64,000 bases of DNA from Bradyrhizobium oligotrophicum S58 (GTDB lineage: Bacteria > Pseudomonadota > Alphaproteobacteria > Rhizobiales > Xanthobacteraceae): positions 3,567,001 to 3,631,000 of the forward strand of contig NC_020453.1 in the NCBI RefSeq assembly GCF_000344805.1. The letters run 5' to 3'. How positions within the stretch are numbered: the stretch's first letter is position 1; the number at the start of each line of letters is the position of its first letter. Below the pieces are notes generated by a model, which worked only from the letters and a program-made list of their open reading frames with translations, was not told where the DNA came from and made no database searches. A program made the position numbers and the translations under genes. This document shows, one piece after another, positions 21,201-36,200 of this stretch.

Positions 21201-24200
21201 CTGATCGACGGTGGTCTCGGCAACGACCTCCTCGCCGGCCAGGAGGGCAACGACCAGATCATCGGCGGTGGCGGCAGCGATATCATGTCGGGCGGATCCG
21301 GCGACGATGTCATCACCGGCTACGGCGACGGCAGCTTCGCGACCGATCTCGACGTGTTCGAAGGCGGCGAGGGTGACGATCGCCTGTTGGGCGGCACCGG
21401 CGCTGATATCTACCGGTTCGCCCGCGGCGACGGCCGCGACAGCATCACCGACCTCGGCGGCAACGACCGGCTGGAATTCACGACCGGGATCGCGGTTGGC
21501 GACGTCAGCGTCATGCAGGTCGGGCGCGACGTCGAATTGCGCATCGGCAATGATGGTGGCCGCATCAAACTGACCGGCGCGCTCGACGGCGGCAGCGTCA
21601 TCGAGACCATCGCCTTTGCCGATGGCACGACATGGACCTGGAGCGACGTCCTGACGCGATCCCTGCAGGGATCGAGCGCGGACGACACGCTCGCGGTGCC
21701 CGCGGACTTCCAGGCCCAGAACGTCACGCTGGAGGGCAAGGCCGGCAACGACGTCCTGCAGGGCAGTGCAGGGGCCGACACCCTGATCGGCGGCACGGGC
21801 GACGACACTCTTCAGGGAGCCGGTGGCGACGACGTCTATGTGTTCGCCCGTGGCGACGGCCAGGACGTGATCCTGGACACGGCCGGCACCAACACGCTGA
21901 GCTTTGCGGCCGGGATCCTGTCGACCGACGTGCGGCTCGTGCGCGGGGCCGTGAATATCGTGCTCGAGATCGCCGCGACCGGCGATCGTGTCGATCTCGG
22001 CTCGCCCGCGATGCCGGGCATGGGCGTGTCGCGTGTCACTTTCGCGGACGGAACGGTCTGGACCGAGGCGACCCTGATCGCGCTTGCGCGCACGGCGACC
22101 GATGGCGACGATGTCATCCGGGGCGACGATCTCGACAATGCGCTCGCCGGCGGCGCCGGCGACGATCTCCTCATCGGCAATGGCGGGGCGGACACGCTCG
22201 ACGGCGGCGCAGGAAACGATCGCCTCGAGGGCGGAAGCGGCGATGACACGTACGTGTTCGCGGCCCATGGCGGTCACGACCGCATCGCCGATGGGGCCGG
22301 AAGCGACACGCTGCTGCTGGCCGCCGATATCGTGCCTGACGACATCAAGGTTGCCCAGAGCGAGGACGGGGCCGACTTCACGCTTATCGTCAAGTCGACC
22401 GGCGCCCGGATCACGATCGAGAACGCGCTGGGCGTTGGCGCGATCGAGACGATCCGCTTTGCCGACGGCACGGTCTGGGCAGTAGGCGACCTGATCGCGC
22501 GCGCACCGAGCTTCGCCGACGACGTGCTGACCGGCGATGCCGGCGCCAACGTCATGATCGGCGGTCTCGGGGATGACCATCTCTCGGGTGGTGCCGGCAA
22601 CGACATCTACCGCTTTACCCGCGGCGATGGCAGCGACGTGATCAACGACAAGGCGTCGTCGACGGCTGATCGCCTGGAGATCAGCGGCTACACGGCCGCC
22701 GAGATCAGCTTCCACCGCGTGGCTGCCGACAGCAACGATGTGGCCATCCGCTTCGCCGGGACGACCGACCAGATCGTCATCGTCGATGCGCTCGGCGCCA
22801 ATTTCGCCGGGATCGAAACGATTGCGCTTGCCGACGGAACGCAGTTCTCGGTCGCCGACATGCAGCTTGCGATCCTCGCAAGCCTGTCGACCGATGGGAA
22901 CGACATCATCATCGGCACTTCGGGTAACGACACGCTGCTGGCCGGCAAGGGCAATGATCTCGTCCGCGGCGGCGATGGGAACGACACCTATCTGTACCGT
23001 CGCGGCGACGGCGACGACCGCATCGATGCGGTGGGCCAGGGCACCGACGTCCTCAAATTGACCGACTACAACGTTGGCGACGTCGTTTCCGCCGTCCGGG
23101 CCGGTCCCGACAGCAACGATCTCGTGCTCAGCTTCGCTGGTGCCGGCGATCGCGTGGTGCTGATCGACGCGCTCGGTGCGGCCAACAATCCCGCGTTCGG
23201 TCTGTCGGTGCGGTTCGCCGACGGCACGGTGTGGACCCGCGATGCGATGCGAGCCCGCGCGCTGTCCGACGTCGACGGCACCGGCAATGACAATGTCTAT
23301 GGCTTCGACGGCGCCGACACGTTCGCGGCCCGGGCCGGCAACGACCTGCTCTCCGGCGCCGAAGCCGGAGACCTTTATCTGTTCGGACGCGGCGCCGGCA
23401 ACGACACTGTCGTCGATTCCGGCAACGGCGGCACTGACCAGGTGCGGATTGCGGATTTCGCGTCCACGGAGGCGAGCGTCGAGCAGCTCTATCGCGGGTC
23501 GGACGCCATCGTCATCCGTTTCACCGGCAACACGGTCGACAGCCTGACTGTCTTCGGTGCGTTGTCTACCGACGCCAAGGGCATCGAGAGCTATGTCTTC
23601 GCCGACGGCGTGACCTGGACCAAGGAAACGCTGCGGCAGTTGCTGGGCAATCGGGCTCCGACCGCGGTCGGCGACGGGTTCTTCTCCGTCACCACCGGTG
23701 CCGAGCTCGTCATCAAGGCATCCGACCTGTTGCGCAACGATTTCGATGCCGACGGTGATGCGCTGACGATCGTCGGCGTCGATGCCGGCGGCAGCGGTGT
23801 GGCGACGATCGACGCCCAGGGTAACGTCCATTACACGGCGACGAACGGCTATTACGGCTCGGCGTCGATCAGCTACACGGTGTCCGACGGTCATAACGGG
23901 TTTGCCACGGCGTCGATCGATCTGAAGGTGCGCCCGGTCGCGACCGCCTATCCGGATTCCGGCTTCACCGTCGCGGAGGACGGCTCGCTGGTGGTCCGGG
24001 TCGAGCGCCTGCTCGCCAACGACCTCGATGGCGACCGCATGATCGTGGGTCAGGTGATCGGCGCGTTGAACGGGACCGTCGCGCTGGCGAGCGACGGCAA
24101 CATCACCTTCACGCCGAACGCCAATTTCAACGGCAGCGCGGAGTTCACCTACGTCGCGAACACGCCGGAAGGCGGCCGCGCCGAGGCAAAGGTCACGATC

Positions 24201-27200
24201 CAGGTCACAACGGTCAACGATGCGCCGGTCGCGCATGACGACAACGTGGAGCCTACAGCCGAGGGCACGGCCTTCACGCTCGATCCGAGCACGCTGCTCG
24301 CCAACGACACGGATGTCGACGGCGATGGACTGACGATCCAGTCGGTGGTGTCCAATTCGGACGTCACTGTCACGCTCGGCAGCGACGGCCTGATCCATGT
24401 CACGCCGCGGGCCTATTTCTGGGGGCAGGCGTCGTTCGACTATGTGGTCGCCGACCCCAGCGGCGCGACCTCGACAGGCCGTGTAAATCTGACCGTCACG
24501 CCGGTCAACGATCCGCCGGAGCTCCACGACGACCGGTTCGAGGCGACGGATTCGGGCGAGCCGATCCGCGAGGACAATCCGATCGTCATCGGGGCCGATC
24601 GCCTGCTCGCGAACGACATCGAGCACGACGGCGAGACGATGACGATCACCGCCGTGCGCAACAGCCATGGCGGCAACGCGACCTTGCTGCAGAACGCCAC
24701 CGTGCTGTTCACCCCGGAGGCCGATTTCAACGGCGATGCGTGGTTCGAGTATCAGGTGGACGACGGCCATGGCGGCACGTCGTGGGCGCGCGCCACGCTG
24801 GTCTATCAGCCGGTCAACGACCTGCCCAGCGCACGCGACGATCGCTATTCCGATCCCGCCCTGCCGATCCTGCGCGGCCTGGAAGACCACGCGATCGAAA
24901 TTCCGATCATCGAGCTGCTCAAGAACGATTCCGATACCGAGGGGTTTGCGGTCCGTTTCGAGAGTGCCGGCAACGCCGTTCATGGCGATATTCAAGTCAC
25001 GGATCACGGCACGATCATCTTTACGCCGGATGCCAATTTCTGGGGTGAGGCGACCTTCAGCTATCTCGTTTCCGACAATGAAGGTGCCGTCGACGGTGCC
25101 ACCGTCCATCTGTGGTTCGACAACGTCGGCGACGCGCCGCCTGTCGCGCACCGCGACGTCATCTATGTGAACGAGGATGTCCCGATCGTCATCCCGATCG
25201 CGTCGTTGTTGGCCAATGATACGGATATCGACCGGGATCCACTACGTTTCCTCGGCTGGCGCCTGTCGACGCCACTCGACTCGCTGGTGTTCGGCGGCGA
25301 TGCCGGTCAGAAGCTGAACGGCAAGCTGGAATACGATGCCGACGGCAATCTGGTGTTCACGCCGAACCGCGACGCGAGCCAGAGCTCCGGCTTCGTCTAC
25401 GGAATCACGGACGACGCCGACGGCTCGGCAGAAGGCTATGTCGACATCGTCATCATTCCGGCCAATGACGATCCGACCGTCGGCCAGGACGAAGGCTTCG
25501 TGACCCCGCTCGACGCGCCGCTGGTGCTGCGCGTCAGCGACCTGCTCAAGAATGACTATGACATCGAGCAGGCCGATCACGACGGCGACGGCGTGATCGA
25601 TGACGATCTCGACAATCCGAACCGGGCGCGTCCGAGATTTGTCGGCATCGACGGCGTCTACGACGCCGATGCGCTGGCCTCGGGCCAGCGTGTGTCGCGC
25701 GGCAGTGCGGAGGTGGTCGAGTGGAACGGCGAGACGTTCATCGTCGTGCACGTCCCGACCGGCTTTAGCGGCAATGTCGCGGTCGAATATCGGATCGCCG
25801 ATGCCGATGGTGCCACCGACAGCGGCTTCGCGATGGCCTCGGTCGCCGACAGCTACAACGGCCTGCTGCGCGGTACGGCGAAGGCGGATTACCTCGTCGG
25901 GACCGATGGCGCGGATCTGATCCAGGCGCTCGGCGGCAACGACTTCGTCCTCGGCGGCGCGGGCAGCGATCGGATCGAGGCCGGCAGCGGTGATGATCAG
26001 ATCGACGCCGGCAGCGGTGATGATTGGATCGACGGCGGCGATGGTGCCGACCGCATCACCGGCGGAGATGGTTATGACACCGTCAGCCTGGAGAACTCGG
26101 ATTTCGGCGTGCGCGCCGATCTCGAGTCGCGCGTCGGCCAGGGCGGCTATGCGCAGGGCGATGTCTATATCGGCGTCGAGGCGCTGATTGGTTCGCAATT
26201 CGCCGATCAACTCGGCGGCGATGCCGGCGACAACCGCCTCGAAGGGCGCGATGGCAACGACCTGCTCGACGGACGTGACGGCAATGACGTCCTGCTGGGC
26301 GGAGGCGGTGACGACGTCCTGACCGGCGGGGCCGGCGCCGATGTGCTGGACGGCGGCACCGGCAACAACACGGCCGACTACAGCTTTGGCGCGACGGGCG
26401 TCTCGATCTCGCTCGCGGCCGGTGCCGCCCATGGCGGCGATGCCGAAGGCGACGTTCTGACCAACATCCAGAACCTGACCGGCACCGACGCCACCGACGT
26501 GCTCGAAGGCGATCGTCTCGCGAACGTCCTGTCGGGTGGACGTGGTGACGACATCCTGATCGGCAATGCCGGCGACGACATCCTGATCGGCGGTCGCGGC
26601 GCGGACCAACTGATCGGCGGCGAGGGCGTCGATACCGCCGACTACACGTTGTCGGCGGACGGGGTCATCGTCGACATGGCGAATGGCGCCGCCGGAGGCG
26701 GTGATGCGCTGGGTGATACATTCTCGGGCATCGAGATCGTTCAGGGCTCCTATCAGGACGATACGATCCGCGGCGATGGCGGCGACAACCGCATCCGCGG
26801 CGGTCGCGGCGCCGATCTGATCGATGGACGCGGCGGCTTCGACATCGCCGACTACAGCCGCGCCGACGAGGGCGTGGCGGTCAATCTGGCCACCGGGCTC
26901 GGCACGGCCGGCGAAGCGGACGGCGACCAGCTTATCTCCATCGAGATGCTGGTTGGTTCGGTGTGGGCCGACCGGTTCATCGGCAGCAGTGGTGATGACT
27001 GGTTCCAGGGGCTCCGTGGCGACGATCTCATCGCCGGCGGCGCCGGGTCCGACAGCTACGTGTTCGGCTTCGACGACGGCCAGGATGTCATCACCGAGCA
27101 GGGCCTCGAGTCCGATACGGACCGGCTGCTGCTGTCATCGCCGGTTGCGCCGAAGGACGTCTCGGTGATCCGCGAGGGCAACGACCTGCTGCTCGAGCTC

Positions 27201-30200
27201 GAGCGGCAGGACGGCTTCCTGATCGACACCGTGCGCGTCACCGATCACTTCCTCGGACGCCAGACCGGCCTCGAGGAGGTCGTCTTCACCGACGGCACGA
27301 TCTGGACTCGCGAGCGGCTCGACGAGCTGCAGCGGCTCGGGCGGTTCAATGCTGCCGACGACATCGTTCGTCTCGGCGTCGAGGACGAGCCTGTCGTCAT
27401 CGATCCGGCGACCCTGTTCGCCAACGATGCCGACCTCAGCCTGGCGAATCTCACGCTTGCCGGTGTCGGCGGTGCGATGAACGGCACCGTTCATGTCCGT
27501 GACGACGGCAAGATCGAATTCCAGGGAGCGCCGAACTTCAACGGCGATGCGTTCTTCTCCTACACGGTGCGCGACCAGTATGGTCGCGAATCCACCGCTC
27601 GGGTGGAGGTCGATCTCGCTCCCGTCAACGACGCGCCGACCGCCGTCGACGACGCGCTCGTCTATGGGGTCGAAGACCAGGTCCTGCGGATCCGGATCGA
27701 TACTCTGCTCGCCAACGATTTCGATGTCGACGGCGAGACGGATCTCGAAGGACTGCACATCGTTGCGATCGCGCCGCTGGCCAATGCCGCAGGGGAGGCG
27801 ATCGACAGCTACAAGGACGAGAATTATCAGTTCGCCGCGAGCAATGTGAGCGCGCGCCTGGACGGCGACTACATCGAGTTCAAGCTGCGTCCGGATTATT
27901 TCGGTGCGGCTGGATTCATCTACACGCTGGCGGACGCCAGCGGCGCGACCTCGACCGCCAAGGTCGAGATCTCGATCTCGCCCGTCAACGACGCGCCGCG
28001 CGGTCGGGACGTCTCTCGCTGGATCCGTCTTGGTCAGGACACGACCGTCACGGTGGCCGACCTCCTGGCGAATACCTACGACATCGAGGGTGACAGCTTC
28101 ACCTTCTTCGGCCTCCATGGCGGTCCCGACAACAACCCCGCCAACAATGGCAGCGTCGTGTTCGATGCGGCCACCGGGACCATCACCTTCACCCCGGCGT
28201 CGCTCGGGGCCGCGAGCATCGAATACGACGTGATCGATGCGCGCGGAGCGGCCGCAACCCTGACCTACGACTTCAGGGTCCGGCCACTGAACGATCCGCC
28301 AAAGGCGTACAACGATTACGGGTTCAGGACGCTGGAGGATCAGACCCTCGTCATCAACCCCGCGGCGATGCTCGCCAACGACACCGACGAGAATGGCGAC
28401 ACGCTCGTGCTCGACGGCATCGCCCGGTTCGCCGATGGCGGCAAGGTGCGTCTGCGCGATGATGGCATGATCGAGTTCCGGCCGACCGCCGACTACAACG
28501 GCGCGGCCGGCTTCCAGTACACGATCAGTGACGGTCATGGCGGAACCTCGTCCGCCTACGTCGCGATCACCGTCCTACCGCGCAACGAATCTCCCGTCCT
28601 GACGAACGACAACGTCAGCGGTCTGGAAGACGGGCCATTGTTCGTCATTCCGGCCGAGGCGTTCGGCAACGACATCGATCCGGACGGCGACGTGCTGTTC
28701 TTCGAGCGATCGGGCGTGCTCGGCGTCATCGACCACCGCTACCTCTCGGCCGGCTTCCAGGTCAGCGCCGCGCTGGCGGATGGCTCCGCGCTGCCGTCCT
28801 GGCTGCAGTTCGATCCCGCCACGATGCGATTCACCGGATTCCCGCCAGCGGGCATGGATCCACTCGCAGTCGACGTGTGGCTGAGCGATCCGTCGAACGG
28901 ACGGATCTACAACACGCGGTTCGCGCTGACGGCAGCCGAGGTGGCCGGCGGCTTCGACGCCACGCGCGACGTCCTGAATGGCTACGAGATCCGCTCCAAC
29001 TTCAACGTCAGCTATGAATTCGATGCTGCCGATATCGATGCCGCAACGTCGGTCTCGGCGCATCTCGCCGACGGCTCGGCGCTCCCGGCCTGGCTCACCT
29101 TCAACGCCGCGACGTTGCAGTTCGCGGGAACGCCGCCTGCGGGCCAGATCGGCCCGATCGAGGTCCAACTGACGTTCTCGCGGCCGGCTCCGGGCGGCGG
29201 CAGTCCGCTTCTGTTTGCCGACCATATGACGCTCGATCCGGCGGCGTTGCCGGCCGGCGTCACCTATCACGGCCAGGTCGCGCTGTTCGACACCAAGGCT
29301 GGAACGGTCGCGTCATCGCTCATCGGCGGGCGTCCGTTGCCGGATTGGCTCGTGTTCGATGCGGCCACTCGCACGGTCAGCCTGAGCGGCTTTGCGCCGG
29401 ATTCGGATGCGCAGCTTGCCCGTCTGCAGGTCGTGTTTACGCCCGCCGCGCGCGTGCTCCCGGACGGCACCTATGCGTCCAGCGATCGCGGCTTCACGCT
29501 GGAGTTCGTCGTCGATCCTCATGGCGATCTGGCGAGCCAGATCGCGTCGATCAACCACGCGCTCGAAGGCAATGACTATTTCGCCGCCCGAGGTCAGTTC
29601 GCGCTCGACCTGAGCGGATCGGGGACAGTCACGGCGACGCGCGAGAGCGGTGCGCCGCTGCCGAGCTGGCTGACATTCGATCCGGAAACGATGAGCTTCT
29701 CGGGCATGCCGCCGGCCAATTGGGTCGGCGCGGTGCCGGTGCGCCTCAACATCGCTGCCGGCAACGGTCATCCGGCGATGTCGATCCTCACCGACGTCGT
29801 CGTCGACGACACTTTCAAGGTCGTTCCGATCGCGGCGTCCACCATCCTTACGCCCGAGCAGATCAACCTCGTGGTGCCCCAGGACTTCAACGGCACGCTC
29901 GTGCTGACCTACGATGCCACCGACGAGAAGGGGGGGATCTCGGCCAAGCCGGCGCTGATCTTCTACGACGTCAAGCCGACGCGCGAGCGGCCCGATGCGG
30001 CTGCGGATGCCTTGACTGGACGCGAGGGACAGGCCACGCGTTTCGCGATCACAGATCTGCTGCGCAACGATTTCGACCGCGACCGCGATCCGCTGCGCAT
30101 CCTTGCGCTGGGTCAGCCGGCCAGCGGCTCGCTGGTCATCGAGCTTGCCCATGTCGCCATCGTGCCGCCGGCCGATCTCGGCCAGCGCGACGGCGCGGTC

Positions 30201-33200
30201 TGGAGCGCCTCGCTTGCGGACGGCTCCGCGCTGCCGGCCTGGCTCACGCTCGATAGTGCCACGGGCGCATTGTCCGGCGACGTTCCGCTGGCTTTCGCCG
30301 CCAGCCTCGACATCCGCTTCACGCGGACGCTCCTAGGCGTCAGCGAGAGCGCCCTCCTGACCCGGCATTTCGACGGCAACGCCGGCGCCTATGCGCGCTA
30401 TACGCCGGCAGATGCCTTCTCCGGCGACGACGGCTTCACCTATGTCGTGACCGACGATCGCGAGGGCAGCTCGACGGGATCCGTCGTCGTCCACGTCGCA
30501 GCGGTGAACGATCCGCCGACGGCAGTTGCCGATGCGGTCAGCGCCATCGAGGATACGCCGCTTCTGATCGATCCGCAGACGCTGCTTTCCAACGACTACG
30601 ACGTCGATGGCAACCCGATCCGCTTCGTCGATGTCGCCGGTGCAACGCACAGCACGGTCAGCTTCGACGGTACTCATATCGTGTTCACGCCCGACCACAA
30701 TTTCGAGGGCGTCGCATCGTTCGAGTACATCGTCACCGACGATACCGACGGATCGAGCGCGGGCAAGGTCCGCGTCAACGTGGCTTCGACCAACCGTGCG
30801 CCGATCGCGTTGGCCGATGTCTTTACGACCGACGAGGATACGCCGTTCACCTTCACGACGGCGGCCCTGCTCGGCAACGACAGCGACCCCGACGCCGACA
30901 CGATCACGTTCCAGGCGCTGTCCCGCAGCGCCGATGGTGGGCGTGTCGTCGAGCTGCCGGACGGACGCTGGCAGTTCGTGCCGAACGAGAACATCAGCGG
31001 CGCGGTCAGCTTCAGCTACACGATCAGCGACGGCCGCAAGACGTCGACCGGCACCGTGACGTTCGACGTCGCCGCGGTGAATGACGCGCCGATCGCAAAT
31101 CCGGACGGGGCAGGGACGGCCAACGACCCGCAGGGCGTGTTCAGGACGACGCAGGACCAGGCGTTGGTGATCGATCTAGCGGCGCTGATCGCCAACGACC
31201 GCGACGTCGAAGGCGACAGCTTCGAGGTCGTCGAGGTGTTCGATGGCGACCAGGGTTCGGTGGTCCGCGTCGGGTCGACCGCGGTCTTCACGCCGAACGC
31301 CGGCTATGTCGGCAATGCGGGGTTCCAGTACCGCGTGACCGACAGCCATGGGGCATCCAGCGTCGGCTTGGTGACGCTGCTGGTCGCGCCGAACGTGCCA
31401 CTGCCGATCCCGGTGTCGGACACCGGTTTCGAGGTGCTCGAGGACGGCTTCATCGACATCGATCCCGCGGCCCTGATGGCAAACGATGTCGTGCCGGCTG
31501 GATCGTCTCTCACCTTCGTCGGGCTCGAGGGCGCCGAGCTGCTTGCGAACGGCAAGTATCGCGTTACGCCGGCCGCTGACTTCAACGGCGAACTCGTGCT
31601 GCGCTACACGATCAAGACCGAGCAGGATTTCGTCCTGTCGAGCACCGTCACGATCAACGTGCTGCCGGTTGCGGATGCGCCCGTCGCGCGGCCTGATACG
31701 CTCGACATGCGTGAGGATACGCCGCTGACGCTGTTTGCAAGCCAGCTGCTTGCCAATGACAGCGACGCCGACCATCAGGCCTTCGTGCTGACCCGGATCG
31801 GGGCGACCTCCGGCGTGACGGTAACCGATGTCGGTTTCGGCCAGCTCCAGATCACGCCAGATGCCGACTTCAACGGCGCGGCGTGGTTCGAGTACGAGAT
31901 CCAGGACTCGACCGGCCTGTCGGCGACGACGCGGGTCAGCATCGAGGTCGCGGCGGTCAACGATGCGCCCGTGATCTCTGCCATCCCCGTGCTCAAAGGG
32001 GTGGAGGATCAACCCTTCAGCGCCATCCTGCCGGCCGGCTTCGTCACCGATGTCGATGGCGATGCGCTGCTGGTCGAAATCCGCAGCAAGGGCGGCGCGG
32101 CGTTGCCGTCATGGCTGCAATATGATCCGCAGACGCGGCTGCTCAGCGGCAATCCGCCAGCCAATTTCAACGGCACGGTCCAGCTCGAGATCGCCGCGTC
32201 AGACGGAACGGCGCAGACGATCCGGGAGCTGCTGCTGTCGGTCGCGCCGGTCAACGATGCGCCGGCGATCGTGGGCGCGATCGGCGATGTCGATATCGAC
32301 GAGGACCAGTCGTTCTCGATTGCGCTGCCGACGGCCGCGTTCGCCGACGTCGATGGTGACGTTCTGACCTTCAGTGTCATCCGCGCCGATGGCTCGCCGC
32401 TGCCGTCGTGGATGTCTGTGTCCAACGGCCGTCTGGTCGGCACGCCGCCGGCCGACTTCAATGGCAGCATCGCGCTGTCGATCACCGCGAGCGATGGCTC
32501 GCTGTCGACCGCGAGCGGCTTCCGGCTGAACGTCCGGCCGGTCAACGATGCGCCGGTGCTGCTCCGGCCGCTCGCTGATCAGGCGGTTCGCGGAGGCGAG
32601 GCGCTCGTCATTGCGTTCGACCCGGCGGCGTTCGCCGACGCGGATGGCGACACGCTGACGTTTACGGCACGCCTGTCCGGCGGCGATCCGCTGCCATCCT
32701 GGCTCAGCTTCGATGGCACGCGCTTCACCGGCACGCCGCCGCAGGACCAGGCCGCGAGCTTCGACGTTGAGGTCACAGCCAGCGACGGGGCGCTGAGCGC
32801 GACCGACGTATTCCGGCTGACCATCACGTCGATGGATGACACGCCGGTGCTGGCGGTGCCACTGCCCGACGTATCCTCGTCCGAGGAGGCGCCGCTCTCG
32901 ATCGCGATCCCGCCCGGCAGCTTCACCGATCCGAACGGCGACGCGCTGAGCTATTCGGCCACCCTGGCCGACGGCAGCGCGCTGCCGTCCTGGCTCGGCT
33001 TCGATGGGACCACTTTCACCGGCACGCCGCCGACGAATTTCAATGGCAGCCTGGATGTTCTCGTCACGGCGAGCGATGGCACGCGCATGGTGAGCGACGG
33101 CTTCCGTATCACCATCGCGCCGGTGAACGATGCGCCGGCGCTGGCGATGCCGCTGCCTGATGTCAGCGTGTCGGAGGATACTCCGGTCTCGATCACCATC

Positions 33201-36200
33201 TCTGCCGGCAGCTTTAAGGATGTCGATGGTGATGCGCTGGCCTGCACGGCGGCACTGGCGGATGGTGGTGCGCTGCCATCCTGGTTGAGCTTCGACGGTG
33301 TGACCTTCACCGGCACGCCGCCGGCGAACTACAATGGTGCGCTGGACATCAAGGTCACGGCCAGCGACGGGGCGCTGACGGCAAGCGACGTGTTCCGGCT
33401 GACCATCACGCCGGTCAACGATGCGCCCGTGCTGTCGGTGTCGCTGCCTGATGTCAGCTCGCCGGAGGATGCGGCGGTCTCCTTCTCGATCCCGGCGGGC
33501 AGCTTCACGGATGTCGATGGCGATCCGCTGGTCTACACGGCCTCGCTGGCGAACGGCGGTGCGCTGCCGTCCTGGCTCAGCTTCAACGGCACGACCTTTA
33601 CCGGAACGCCACCGGCGAATTACAATGGTGCGATCAGCATCACGGTCACGGCCAGCGACGGCACCCTGTCGGTGAACGACACGTTCGAGTTGACGATTAC
33701 CCCCGTCAATGACGCGCCGGTGCTGTCGGTTCCGTTGCCTGATGTCAGCTCGCCAGAGGATGCGGCGGTCTTCTTCACGATCCCGGCCGGCAGCTTCATT
33801 GATGTCGATGGCGATGCGCTGGTCTACACGGCGACACTGGCCAACGGCGGCGCGCTGCCGTCCTGGCTGGACTTCGATGGGACCCGGTTCACCGGTACGC
33901 CGCCGGCGAACTACAACGGCACGATCAGCATCAGGGTCACGGCCAGCGACGGCGTCTCGTCGGCGAACGATACGTTTGATCTCACCATCATTCCGGTGAA
34001 CGATGCGCCGGTGCTATCTTTGCCGCTGCCCGACGTGAGCGTGCCGGAAGATACGCCGGTCTCGATCGCCGTGCCCGCCGGCAGCTTCATCGACGTCGAC
34101 GGCAACGCCCTGGCGTATACGGCGACCTTGGCCAATGGCAGTGCGCTGCCGTCCTGGCTTAGCTTCAACGGGACGACCTTCACCGGCACGCCGCCGACAA
34201 ATTTCAACGGTTCGCTGGACATCAAGGTCACGGCCAGCGACGGAGTGCTGTCGGTCAGCGACAGCTTTGTGTTGACCATCACGCCGGTGAACGATGCGCC
34301 GGTGCTGGCGGTGCTGCTGCCCGACGTCAGCTCGCCGGAGGATACGGCATTCAGCTTTACCATCCCCGCCGGCAGCTTCACCGACGTCGACGGCAACCTG
34401 CTCATCTATACCGCCACGCTGCCCGACGGCACGGCGCTGCCGTCCTGGCTGTCGCTGACCGGCAACCGGTTCGCAGGCACGCCGCCGCTCAACTTCAATG
34501 GCGCGATCGATGTCCGGGTGACGGCGAACGACGGGACATTGTCGGCCAGCGACGTGTTCCGGTTGACCGTCGTTCCGGTCAACGATGCCCCGGTCCTGGT
34601 CCGGCCACTCGAGGATCAGGTCCGGCGCGAGGGACGGCCCCTCGTCGTTGTTCTCGACAAGTCGGCTTTTGCCGATGTCGATGGCGACACGCTGACGTTC
34701 ACTGCGAAACTGTCGAACGGCAGCGCGCTGCCGTCCTGGCTCAACTTCGACGGCACGCGCTTTACCGGGCAGCCGCCGCAGAATTTGGTCGGGTTCTTCG
34801 ACATCGCGGTGACGACGACCGACGGGTCGCTGGCGGTCACCGATGTATTCCGGCTGACCCTCGCTCCGCGATCGTTGCAGGTGGCGCCGGTCGGAAACCT
34901 CTACCTTCTCGCCGACGAGAGCTTGAGCGGACCGCTGCTTCGCTACCAGGGCGTGGCCGTCACCTCGGGCCAGTTCGGCGCCGTTGCGCCGGTCAGCGTC
35001 AGCAAGGTCACGGGTGGCTACGATGTGCTGTGGAAGCACACGGACACCGGAACGTATGATGTGTGGTATGTCGACGGCAGCGGCAACTATCTGTCCTCGC
35101 TCACCCCGAGCGGAGGCCTGGCCGCCAGCAACCCGCTGATCCAGGACTTCGAGAAGCTCTTCAATCAGGACATCGATGGTAATGGCGGCATCGGAGCGAA
35201 CGCCTCGACAATCGAGACAATAGGGGCGACGACCCTGGTGCGGGTCGGCGACAACTTCATCCTCGAGTCGAGTACAGGCGGATCGCCGAGCATCCTGAAG
35301 CTCTCCGGCACTGCGGCAAGTGCGAGCTATTACGCCGGCCAGGGCTGGAGCCTGATCGGCGCGGAAGCGGTCGCAGGCGGGTACGACGTGGCGTGGCGCA
35401 ATCCCGGCACGGGCCAGATGACCATCTGGAACCTGGACAGCACCGGCAACTATGTCAGCACGCTGGCGACAGCGGCCCCAGCCAACGCCGTCATCCAGCA
35501 GTATGAGCCGGTGTTCCATCAGGACTTCAATGGCGACGGAACGATCGGCCCGGTCGGCACGACGATCGAGGCTTCCGGCACGACGAAGCTGGTGCAGGTC
35601 GGCGACAACTACGTCATGGCGTCTGTATCAGGTGATGAGGCGCACGAACTCATGTTCTCTGGTTCCGCGGCGAGCGCGAATTATTTCGCCGGCCAGGGCT
35701 GGAGCCTGATCGGTGCGGAAGCAGTGGCCGGGGGCTACCAGGTCGCGTGGCGCAATGCCGGCGCCGGCATCATGTCGATCTGGAGCGTCGATGCCAACGG
35801 CAACTATCTCAGCACTATCGCGGCACCTCCGCCCAACAACGCCGCAACCGAGCAGTACGAGCCTGTGTTCCGTCAGGACATCAACGGCGACGGAACGATC
35901 GGCCCGGTCGGCACGACGATCGAAGCTCTTGGAGCAACGAAGCTCGTGCAGGTCGGCGACAATTATGTGATCGCCTCTATCTCAGGTGACGTCGCTTGCG
36001 AGCTGATGTTCTCAAGTTCTGCGGCGAGCGTGAGCTATTTCGCCGGCCAGGGCTGGAGCATCGTCGGCGCAGAAGCAGTATCAGGGGGATATGATGTGGC
36101 GTGGCGAAATGCCGGCGCCGGCATCATGGCCATCTGGAGCGTCGACAGCAACGGCAATTATGTCAGCACCCTCGCGGCCGAAGCTCCCGGCAATGCCGCG

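Noticed and set aside
20730..25151. 1473-codon minus-strand open frame within the giant gene
   Set aside because: Same cause: repeat-derived antisense frame with no recognisable protein character or start signal.
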